NCBI GenBank assembly: GCA_018385395.1
Contig: JAHBAD010000161.1
Span: forward strand, 1 to 38,984
Direction of reading: 5' to 3'
Origin: Treponema sp.
GTDB taxonomy: Bacteria > Spirochaetota > Spirochaetia > Treponematales > Treponemataceae
DNA: 38,984 nucleotides
The notes below the pieces were generated by a model, which was given only the letters and a program-made list of their open reading frames with translations, had not been told where the DNA came from and made no database searches. Positions 28,348-36,777 of the stretch are shown here, one piece after another. A program made the translations under genes and the position numbers. Every line of letters starts with the position of its first letter. Position 1 is the first letter of the stretch.

Positions 28348-30092
28348 TATTTAATCCTCCAGCCGATGCTAACTTTCTTTGCTTTCATTACATCCGAACT
28401 GAAGTCGAAAATAAGGCGTGAAACAAAGAGAGCTGTAAATACAGAAGAACAAACACCAATTGCCAGTGAAACAGCGAATCCCTGGATTGCTCCGGTTCCA
28501 AGCTGTGACAGGAAGATAGCAGCAATGAATGTTGTGATGTTAGAGTCCATAATTGCCCAGAAAGCGTTGTCGAAACCTGCAGAGATTGCAGCTTTGCGGC
28601 TCTTTCCGGCGCAAAGTTCTTCCTTAATGCGTTCAAATACGATTACGTTTGCATCAACGGCCATACCGATTGTAAGGATCATACCGGCGATTGAAGAAAG
28701 GGTCAGAGTATAGTTGAAAGCAGAAAGTACTGCGAACATGATGTAAAGGTTCAGAATCTGAGCTACAACAGCGTTGATACCTGAAGCCTTGTAGAATACG
28801 AGCATAAATACAAGGATAAGGCCAAGACCAAGAAGAATAGCCATAATACCCTGATGAATAGCTTCGTCACCAAGAGAAGCACCAATAACCTGCTGGCTTT
28901 CAACAGAAAGTGGTACGTTGAGCCAAGCTGTCTGGAGAACTTTCTTGATATTGTTAGCTTCGTCTACGCTGAAAGCGCCTGTCAGAGCAACCTGACCGCC
29001 TGTAATTGCAGACTGAATGCGTGCATTTGACTTGATTTTGTTATCGCTTACGATTGCCAGGTATTCACCAACGTGTTCACCAGTGAATGTTGCGAAAATT
29101 TCAGCTCCTTCTGTATCCAGAGTGAAACATACCTGAAGCTGGCTTGAGAATTCGTCATTACGAACATCAGCTGATTTTACATGCTGACCGTCCAGAGCGA
29201 TTTCTTTCTTTACAACAACAAATCCAGTTCTTTCATCAAGACCATATTCGTCTTTTGTGTATTCACCCATAACTTCACAGTCTTCAGGAATGATAGAAGG
29301 ATCCATCAATTCACCTGCAGCATTGAAAGTTGTAGCAGGATGCTGTGCGTAGTAAGTATTGAATGCTGTTGTAGCTTCCATGTCTGTAAGACGGAAGTTC
29401 AGAACACCTTTACCCATAATAAGAGTATTGATTGAATCTGCCTGTGCAGCACCAGGAATTTCGATGTAAATTCTGTCTTCTCCCTGCTGGCGAACAACAG
29501 GAGATGTAAGACCGAAGCGGTCAATACGGCTTGTAAGGTTTTCAAGTGCGTTTGCCATAGCTTCCTTTTTGAAAGCTTCTGCATTTTCTGCAGCTACTGT
29601 ATCACCCTGGCTTTCAAGAGCAGCATCAAGATCAGCACGAACGATAATGTTCATACCACCAGAAAGATCAAGACCAAGTTTTACAGAATTTTCGTAACAT
29701 TTCTTTGCTTTAAGAATGCTGTCACGATAACGTGTCTGAAAAATGTCCATAAATGCAGCTTCTGTATCGAAAGCGTTAACTGCATCTTTTACTGTCATTG
29801 GCGATGGAGCTTTTTTTCCAGCCAGTTTGTATTCTTTTGCAGCTTCTTTAGAAACCCATGAGTATTCTGCAGGAAGAGCTGCATCAGGGGTAGAGTTTAC
29901 AAGAGCTTTGAAATTGCGTACATCTTCAGCTGCCTGAACTGTAGCGTAATCTTTAATGTTTTCTGTAGATCCCAGAGCCAGTGCCTGAACTTCTTTTGGA
30001 GTATTGGCATACCAGCTGATTGAAGGCCACAGGAAAACAAAACAGATAGCAAGAACAGCAAGAAGAATCACTAAACGTGTTCGTTTGTTCAT
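28347..30092 (-). CDS. secD: protein translocase subunit SecD
   Basis: LGLDLSGGMNIIVRAD; ENLTSRIDRFGLTSPVVRQQGEDRIYIEIPG; MILTIGMAVDANVIVFERIKEEL. Confidence 0.96.
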   Translation of the reverse strand: MNKRTRLVILLAVLAICFVFLWPSISWYANTPKEVQALALGSTENIKDYATVQAAEDVRNFKALVNSTPDAALPAEYSWVSKEAAKEYKLAGKKAPSPMTVKDAVNAFDTEAAFMDIFQTRYRDSILKAKKCYENSVKLGLDLSGGMNIIVRADLDAALESQGDTVAAENAEAFKKEAMANALENLTSRIDRFGLTSPVVRQQGEDRIYIEIPGAAQADSINTLIMGKGVLNFRLTDMEATTAFNTYYAQHPATTFNAAGELMDPSIIPEDCEVMGEYTKDEYGLDERTGFVVVKKEIALDGQHVKSADVRNDEFSSQLQVCFTLDTEGAEIFATFTGEHVGEYLAIVSDNKIKSNARIQSAITGGQVALTGAFSVDEANNIKKVLQTAWLNVPLSVESQQVIGASLGDEAIHQGIMAILLGLGLILVFMLVFYKASGINAVVAQILNLYIMFAVLSAFNYTLTLSSIAGMILTIGMAVDANVIVFERIKEELCAGKSRKAAISAGFDNAFWAIMDSNITTFIAAIFLSQLGTGAIQGFAVSLAIGVCSSVFTALFVSRLIFDFSSDVMKAKKVSIGWRIK

Positions 30093-30113
30093 TTTGTTTT
30101 GTCTCCAGATTGA

Positions 30114-30542
30114 TTATTCTTCAGAAGATTTTTCTTCTGCGTTTGATTTTTTTGCTTTTTTAGCTTCTTTTGCAGCTTTTTTTTCAGCAATAGCAGCTTC
30201 CTTAGCTTCTTTTTCTGCTTTTGCCTTAGCTTCTGCTTCAGGATCGATTACTGAAGAAATAGCACTGCGGTTGAATTCGATTTTGCAATCATCATCAACT
30301 TTTACAATAATTGTGTTTTCTTTTACAGAAGAAACAACACCATGGATACCACCAATTGTTACTACTTTGTCACCCTTTTTAAGAGCTGAAAGCATTTTTT
30401 CCATTTCTTTCTGTTTTTTGTTCTGCGGACGAATCATGAAGAAGTACATGATTACGATAATCAGCAGGAATGGTAAGAACATACCAGCGAGACCACCTGA
30501 GCTAGATGCTGATGCAGCCTGTAAGAACGGGATAAAAGACAT
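30114..30542 (-). CDS. yajC: preprotein translocase subunit YajC
   Basis: FLLIIVIMYFFMIRPQNKKQKEMEKMLSALKKGDKVVTIGGIHGVVSSVKENTIIVKV. Confidence 0.95.
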   Translation of the reverse strand: MSFIPFLQAASASSSGGLAGMFLPFLLIIVIMYFFMIRPQNKKQKEMEKMLSALKKGDKVVTIGGIHGVVSSVKENTIIVKVDDDCKIEFNRSAISSVIDPEAEAKAKAEKEAKEAAIAEKKAAKEAKKAKKSNAEEKSSEE

Positions 30543-30653
30543 ATTTAAATTCCTTCCTGTTTTTTTGTTAAAATCTGATTATAAAATCAGTTGTATAATT
30601 ATAATGGAAATAAATGGGAAAATCAAACCGAAAATGTTGAAAAAGAAAAGATT

Positions 30654-32447
30654 CTACTGAAGGAGTTTTGTAAGAGATTCGTTCAGTTTTCTGAAGGTTG
30701 AGTCATTAGGATTAAGGGCTACAACCTGTTTCAGATAATATTGCGCCTTTTTATAATCATCTTTTCCATAGTAAATTTCATAAAGACGGAAAAGAGCATC
30801 ACTGTTACGAGGGTTTGAAATAAGGCTGCTTCTAAGGTCAGACAAACAAGCAGCTTCAGTTGCCTGAAGAAAACTTCTTCTATAATAAAGATAACTTTTC
30901 ATTTTCGGAGTTGAGTTTTCAAGAAGAGAGTTAATCAGAACAAGACTCTGGTTTTTATTTCCGCCTGCAATCTGAGCCAGAATATATGACTGGACAATCA
31001 TTTCATCCTGAGGATTTTGTTCATAAGCCTTCTGTGAAAATTCAAGGGCCTCCCCTGTTTTTCCAAGCTGAAGACAGATTTCTACATGTTTTGAAACCAC
31101 ATCGGAAGAAACATTTTCCGATACTGAAAGCTTCTTACTAATTTCGTAAGCATTTTGCCACATTTCACGCTTTTCAAGAGCATTTAGAGCATAAATCTGA
31201 GCGGTTACGTTATCAGGATTTTTTTCAAGAATTCCGGCAACAAGCTCATCCGCATATTTTCCTGCTACAGGTGCATCTGTAATAGAGGCAATGCGGGCGG
31301 CAAGAAGGAGGGCTTCCTGGTTTTCAGGATAAAGAGTAAGTGCCTTTTCTATTGTTTCAGTTGCAAGACTGATGTTCTTTGACCAGTCAAGCTGAACACG
31401 AGTTCTTAACAAAAGATATTCAGCGTTAGTATCATTCTGACGTGCATACATATCAAGAAGGGATACAGCATGGATATAATCATTCTTTTCAACCAGGATC
31501 TTAGCACGGAAAAGAAGAAATTCAAGGTTGTTCGGCATCTGCTGAAGACCGCGCCCAACAAATTCTTCAGCCATATCATAATTTTTCAAGGCAAAAGCGA
31601 TTCTGGCATTAAGTCTGAGTAAATCAAGACTTGAAGGATTTTTGGAAAGAAGCATAGAAGAAATCTGGAAAGCCGAATCATAATCTTTCAGACTGTATTT
31701 AATTTCTGCATAACCTTTTGCTATTTCATAAATACCGGAATTCTGAACATAAAGCTTTTCAAAAAAAACAGAAGCTTTTTCAAAATCACCTTTTCTTCTA
31801 TAATAAAGCCCCGACAGATAGTCCATCAAAACAGAATCTGTTCTATATTCCTGTGCTTTTTCAAAAGCAGCACCAACCTGGGTCATATCAGTTTCAGAAA
31901 GTGGATCTCCCGAAACAAGGACCAGACACGGAAGAATGGAACTAAGGAAGTCTACATTTCCTGTACTTGAATCAAAGAAACCACGACGGACAAAATCCAG
32001 AGCCCCCGTATAAGGAGTCTGATTTTCAATTTCCGGAAGATCTCCCGAAAAATTCACCGACGGCCAGCAGATATTCATTATTTCAGTTCCAACATAGGCC
32101 AGGACTTTTTCATTTTCAGTCACTTCGCCTTCAGTCTTTTTAAGACTATTCAAAGCCTGCATAACTGAAGAAGGAGACCCATTTTCTATACCGTCTACAA
32201 TTGATTCATTTATTTTTGAAAAATAAGTATTACGTTTTTTAGGAACTACCAGTTTTGTAGCAGAATTTTCAGACGACAGCACTTCAACCTGAGGTTCAGC
32301 CACAATTTCCACAGGTTGTTCAACCTTCTTAGGCTTTTTCTTTTTTGACGCAGCGTTAAGTTCCTGTGAACCCGGCAAAATTCCAAAAAAAGTCAGGGTA
32401 AGTGAGAATACTAATAATTTTAAAAGAAAACTTTCTGAAATTTTCAT
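30654..32447 (-). CDS. TPR-repeat protein, exported
   Basis: Signal-like N-terminus; multiple TPR-like helices (e.g. GDFEKASVFFEKLYVQNSGIYEIAKGYAEIKYSLKDYDSAF). Confidence 0.8.
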   Translation of the reverse strand: MKISESFLLKLLVFSLTLTFFGILPGSQELNAASKKKKPKKVEQPVEIVAEPQVEVLSSENSATKLVVPKKRNTYFSKINESIVDGIENGSPSSVMQALNSLKKTEGEVTENEKVLAYVGTEIMNICWPSVNFSGDLPEIENQTPYTGALDFVRRGFFDSSTGNVDFLSSILPCLVLVSGDPLSETDMTQVGAAFEKAQEYRTDSVLMDYLSGLYYRRKGDFEKASVFFEKLYVQNSGIYEIAKGYAEIKYSLKDYDSAFQISSMLLSKNPSSLDLLRLNARIAFALKNYDMAEEFVGRGLQQMPNNLEFLLFRAKILVEKNDYIHAVSLLDMYARQNDTNAEYLLLRTRVQLDWSKNISLATETIEKALTLYPENQEALLLAARIASITDAPVAGKYADELVAGILEKNPDNVTAQIYALNALEKREMWQNAYEISKKLSVSENVSSDVVSKHVEICLQLGKTGEALEFSQKAYEQNPQDEMIVQSYILAQIAGGNKNQSLVLINSLLENSTPKMKSYLYYRRSFLQATEAACLSDLRSSLISNPRNSDALFRLYEIYYGKDDYKKAQYYLKQVVALNPNDSTFRKLNESLTKLLQ

Positions 32448-32453
32448 TCCGCG

Positions 32454-33053
32454 TTATTCATCATTATCGGCTTCTTCTTCCGGAACAACCAATTCCTTAT
32501 GTGATGACTGAACAAAATAAAATACCACAACACCAATTCCGGAAAAAAACAACAGGAAAGGACCTGCAATTACCATAAATGACACAAACGACATTTTTAC
32601 AATATCTAAAGAAAACAGGAAGAAAATACATCCGAGAAGAACCATTGCAACTGCAGGTACAATATAATTTGGACGGGCTCTACGGAAGCGGTAAATACAA
32701 GAGCAGACAAGAGAAATTGCAGCAAGGAAAACAAACACAGGCCACAATTCTTTTAGTCCCAGGGAAGTAATATCCCGGGCCACAAAAATAGAAAAACAAC
32801 CGCTTAATGCCAGCATAATGCCAACAAAAAGAAGATGTGTTTTATGAAAAAGCGTAACAGAGCAATATGTAATAATTATTCCTGAAATCATTATAAAGAA
32901 AGGCCAGAACTTAAAGAAATGTTCATGATTATTTTCCAAAGCATACACAAATAGAAGAAATCCTCCGAAAACAAAAAGAAGGCCGCATGCGAGAAGAATA
33001 TTCAATACACTGTTCGATAACTTTCTCATATCTTCTATTATCATACAAAACAC
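32454..33053 (-). CDS. hypothetical multi-TM membrane protein
   Basis: About six hydrophobic segments; acidic C-terminus VPEEEADNDE. Confidence 0.65.
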   Translation of the reverse strand: MFCMIIEDMRKLSNSVLNILLACGLLFVFGGFLLFVYALENNHEHFFKFWPFFIMISGIIITYCSVTLFHKTHLLFVGIMLALSGCFSIFVARDITSLGLKELWPVFVFLAAISLVCSCIYRFRRARPNYIVPAVAMVLLGCIFFLFSLDIVKMSFVSFMVIAGPFLLFFSGIGVVVFYFVQSSHKELVVPEEEADNDE

Positions 33054-33095
33054 TATTATTTACAATATAAATGCCTTATGATAAATTCATCTTGT

Positions 33096-34133
33096 ATGAA
33101 AAAGTTTTTCTATTTGCTTCTGACCTTATTCACGGCAACACTCTTTTCCTGCAAAAAGCCTGATGAAGAAACTCAAAACATCATTCAGACTCAGAAACAG
33201 CTGGAAATTCTGTTACAGGAACAGACACTAAGCCCGGAACAGAAGTATGCCATTGTAAATCAGATGGCAAATAACCTTCTTCATACAAAAGATTTCCAGG
33301 GGACAATTCTTTTTCTGAACGACTGGGTTGAAAATAATCCGGATGACAAATACAACGCATACTGGATGCTAATGACCGCTTACAGCTATATGTCTCTGAA
33401 CGCAGAGCCGGTTGCAGAATATTATTTCGACCGTATTCTTCACCAGTACAAAGATCTGCTTGTAAAAGGACAATCCATTCATTTTATCTGTCTTCAGAAT
33501 CTGATTCAGATTTCAAAAACACCTAAAAACAGGATTAAATATTTCAACGAACTGATTAACCGTTTCCCCGGTGACATCAATAAAACAGAACTTTACCTGC
33601 GTCTTGCAACAGAATATGAAAAAGACAGTCAGTGGGATATGGCGCTCCGTACCTGCCAGTTGTTTCTGCAGCAACCTGATGCAACTACTATTCAGATTCC
33701 TGGTGAACCTGACGCATATAAAGATGCCCGTCATCTTATTGACTTCAATAACTCAAGCAAAGACTGGACTTTCCAGAGTCTTGAAGAACTTGAGACAGCA
33801 GTAAAAAAGGCTATCCGTAACTACGACTGGAGAAAACTTGATAAATACCGGTCAAAGGTAAACTTTTTCTCAATGTCATGGAAACAGGATGAAAACGATG
33901 CAAACTCTCAGACAGAATTCAGTATGCACGACTACATGCGTGGTAACCGAATCCGCTTTGCAGAAAAACTGGATGAATCTTCAAACGAAAACGAAGCCTA
34001 TCTCCGTACATGGGGATGGAGTACCTATGTAAACACCTGGTATCTTTATTTCCGTAAAGTAAACTTTCCTCTTGACCCGGATATTAACGGAAACTGGGAA
34101 TGGGCCGGAATCTATTTCGGAAACAAACTGTAA
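33096..34133 (+). CDS. TPR-like lipoprotein
   Basis: Lipobox YLLLTLFTATLFSC from the internal Met at 33096; TPR-like repeats; stop overlaps the next ATG (TAATG). Confidence 0.75.
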   Translation: MKKFFYLLLTLFTATLFSCKKPDEETQNIIQTQKQLEILLQEQTLSPEQKYAIVNQMANNLLHTKDFQGTILFLNDWVENNPDDKYNAYWMLMTAYSYMSLNAEPVAEYYFDRILHQYKDLLVKGQSIHFICLQNLIQISKTPKNRIKYFNELINRFPGDINKTELYLRLATEYEKDSQWDMALRTCQLFLQQPDATTIQIPGEPDAYKDARHLIDFNNSSKDWTFQSLEELETAVKKAIRNYDWRKLDKYRSKVNFFSMSWKQDENDANSQTEFSMHDYMRGNRIRFAEKLDESSNENEAYLRTWGWSTYVNTWYLYFRKVNFPLDPDINGNWEWAGIYFGNKL

Positions 34134-35344
34134 TGAAAAGACTTAAAACATTTGCACTTCTTACAGGATTATTCTGTCTTTTTACCTTTCCTCTTTACGC
34201 TGAAGAATTAAATGAAGAAAATCAACTGGCGGAAGAACCAGACGAAAAAAACCAGCCGGCTGAGGAACCTGTACTTGAAACAGAAGAACTGCCACCTTTA
34301 CAGGAAGAAACTGAAACAGAGGACTTAGAGCCAGAAAATCAGTTGGAATCCCTTGAAAAAAAAGAAACCTCTCTCTACCCTCTTATAGACGCGTACAAAG
34401 ACAGACCTGAAGTTGAGGCCTGGAGAAAATACTATCTTTCAAATGAAAAGCGCGTAAAACTTCTCCATGATATTCTTGAAAACGCCATGGAATACAGACT
34501 TTACGTGCGTAAAACAGTTCAGGACCGCCAGGTTCCCGGAGAACTTGAATATCTTCCTGTAGTTGAATCGGGCTATAAAACCAGTGCAAAGTCGCAAAGC
34601 GGTGCTCTTGGAATGTGGCAATTTATGGAAAACTCAGTTTATCCTTTTCTGACTCTTAATGAATATGTTGATGAACGTCTGGATCCCTGGAAAAGTACGG
34701 AAGGCGGACTTTCAAAGCTTCAGGACAACTACAAAACATTCGGAGACTGGCTTCTTGCAATAGGTTCCTATAACTGCGGTGTTGGAGCCATGAACAAAGC
34801 CATTCGCCGGGGAGAAAGCCGGGACTTCTGGGAACTTTGTGACAAGGGAGTAATTTCAAGACAGACAAAAGATTATGTTCCAAAACTCATTGCCATTGCC
34901 GACCTTGCGGTAAATTATAAATCCTACGAAATCGATCTTCCTGATCATACTGAAGAATATGAACTTCTTGTCACCGAACGTGACGGACTTTTCGATTATG
35001 TTACTGTGAAGAAACCTTATGCCATAAGCGCTATGGCTCGTGACATGCGAATGGATGAAAGACAGCTAAAAAAACTAAATCCTGCCCTGACGAAAGGTTT
35101 TACACCGCCTGCCACAAAATACAGTATAAGAGTTCCTGTTGGAATGAAGTCTACACTTGAAGAGGTTATTTCGAAACTTGAACCCATTGAATTTCCTTTC
35201 CAGTACAAAGTCGTAGCCGGAGATTCCCTATGGTCAATCAGCCGGAAATTCGGGACTACGGTTCAGGCTATCTGTGACACAAACGGAATACAGGAAAATG
35301 CAATTCTTAAAATAGGAAAAATTCTCTATATTCCGGGCAAATAA
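34133..35344 (+). CDS. MltD-like lytic transglycosylase with LysM domain
   Basis: SLT motif LEYLPVVESGYKTSAKSQSGALGMWQFM...LLAIGSYNCGVGAMNKAI; C-terminal LysM YKVVAGDSLWSISRKFGTTVQAICDTNGIQENAILKIGKILYIP. Confidence 0.92.
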   Translation: MKRLKTFALLTGLFCLFTFPLYAEELNEENQLAEEPDEKNQPAEEPVLETEELPPLQEETETEDLEPENQLESLEKKETSLYPLIDAYKDRPEVEAWRKYYLSNEKRVKLLHDILENAMEYRLYVRKTVQDRQVPGELEYLPVVESGYKTSAKSQSGALGMWQFMENSVYPFLTLNEYVDERLDPWKSTEGGLSKLQDNYKTFGDWLLAIGSYNCGVGAMNKAIRRGESRDFWELCDKGVISRQTKDYVPKLIAIADLAVNYKSYEIDLPDHTEEYELLVTERDGLFDYVTVKKPYAISAMARDMRMDERQLKKLNPALTKGFTPPATKYSIRVPVGMKSTLEEVISKLEPIEFPFQYKVVAGDSLWSISRKFGTTVQAICDTNGIQENAILKIGKILYIPGK

Positions 35345-35359
35345 TTGCCGATAGAGAAA

Positions 35360-36691
35360 ATGATGAAAAGAATTATTTTATTTTTTAGCGCGGTTTCTCT
35401 TTCTTTCTTACTAAACGCACAAACTATTGAATCTGTATCTGAAATAGACTGGACAACCAAAATTTTTACATCAAACATCACTATGAACACTGTAAAGGCC
35501 GGGGTGAAAATGCCTTCAGGAAAAAAAACAGCTTCAATGCAGCTCAAAACAAAAACACCTGAACTTATACAGCGTCCACTTCTTACCCTCTTTGTAAACA
35601 ACCATGAATGCCTTGGTGACGAAGTAATAAAAAACAACATCACACTGGATCATATTACAGAAATAATTGAAGAAGGAAAAACCACTCCGGAAGTATTCTC
35701 TCATGACCTTAAAGAACTAAAAACCACAAACACGCTGAGCGTAAATTCAATTTCATCAACCCTTATGAAAAATAAACTGGGATACAAACCGGAAGTGCCG
35801 GTGGAAGACGTACCTTCCCGTGCATACACAGGAATCATTATTGATGCCAGAGGAAGCCGTCCTGTTCACGGGGAATATGTGACAAGTGAAGTTTTCCCTT
35901 CTTTCTTCCCTCAGATTTGGGATGAAGAAATGAACATAATTTACGAAAGCAACATGGTAGATGCAAAATGGGTAACTGAAAAAGGAATTGTCACATTTGA
36001 TTATTCTGATGATTTTTCACGCTACGAAAAACTGACAGGAGTTGATCCTTTATATATCCGTGCTTCTCAAGTTTTCGGAAGAAACAGAACAGACCCGGTA
36101 ATAAAACGAAGGGATGCATTGAAAATTCTTACAGTTCCCGAAAATGTAAAACTTTTAAATGAAGGCCGCGTGGTAATTCTTCTTGATAAAAAAAATCTGA
36201 TTTACAAAGTAACAGCACCTCTTAAAGACAAAGAATACTATGTAAAATACAACACCGTAAAACAATACATGTACACAAATAAAGTTGATGATGTAATTGT
36301 CAGCGACAGCCTAAACGGTATTCTTTTCTCTGTGGATTTAAAATTCTACCCGGATTCAGAACAGCTGCTTCCTGGCGAAGAAGGCAGAATCCGGAAAATT
36401 GCAGAAATGCTTTCCGAAATTGTCAGTGACAACAGTTACACTATTCTGGTAGAAGGTCATACTGCTGATGTGGGAAAACCTGTGGGCCAGCTTAATCTTT
36501 CAATTGAAAGAACAAGAACTGTAATGAACGGTCTTATCGGGGAAGGACTTGATAAAGAACTGTTTACATACAAAGGTTATGGTGGAACAAGACCTGTTGC
36601 CACAAACGCTACAGAAGAAGGCCGCGCACAGAACCGTCGTGTAGATATTACAGCCCGTCCGCGTGCCACTTACATCCAGCGAGACTGGTAG
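35360..36691 (+). CDS. OmpA-family protein
   Basis: Signal peptide MMKRIILFFSAVSLSFLLNAQ; C-terminal SVDLKFYPDSEQLLPGEEGRIRKIAEML...VEGHTADVGKPVGQLNLSIERTRTVMNGLI...NRRVDIT. Confidence 0.88.
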   Translation: MMKRIILFFSAVSLSFLLNAQTIESVSEIDWTTKIFTSNITMNTVKAGVKMPSGKKTASMQLKTKTPELIQRPLLTLFVNNHECLGDEVIKNNITLDHITEIIEEGKTTPEVFSHDLKELKTTNTLSVNSISSTLMKNKLGYKPEVPVEDVPSRAYTGIIIDARGSRPVHGEYVTSEVFPSFFPQIWDEEMNIIYESNMVDAKWVTEKGIVTFDYSDDFSRYEKLTGVDPLYIRASQVFGRNRTDPVIKRRDALKILTVPENVKLLNEGRVVILLDKKNLIYKVTAPLKDKEYYVKYNTVKQYMYTNKVDDVIVSDSLNGILFSVDLKFYPDSEQLLPGEEGRIRKIAEMLSEIVSDNSYTILVEGHTADVGKPVGQLNLSIERTRTVMNGLIGEGLDKELFTYKGYGGTRPVATNATEEGRAQNRRVDITARPRATYIQRDW

Positions 36692-36716
36692 TTTTTACCT
36701 GCTTTTATTTTTTTGT

Positions 36717-36745
36717 TTGCAAAAATAACATTTCTAAATTATAAT
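36717..36745 (+). promoter_or_regulatory. putative sigma-70 promoter for the GH10 gene
   Basis: TTGCAA (36717-36722), exactly 17-nt spacer, TATAAT (36740-36745). Confidence 0.65.
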
Positions 36746-36777
36746 ATCTCTAAAATCTCCATATACAAGAGGTATTT

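Noticed and set aside
27115-30542. secF-secD-yajC cluster as noteworthy
   Set aside because: Common conserved arrangement with ordinary motifs.
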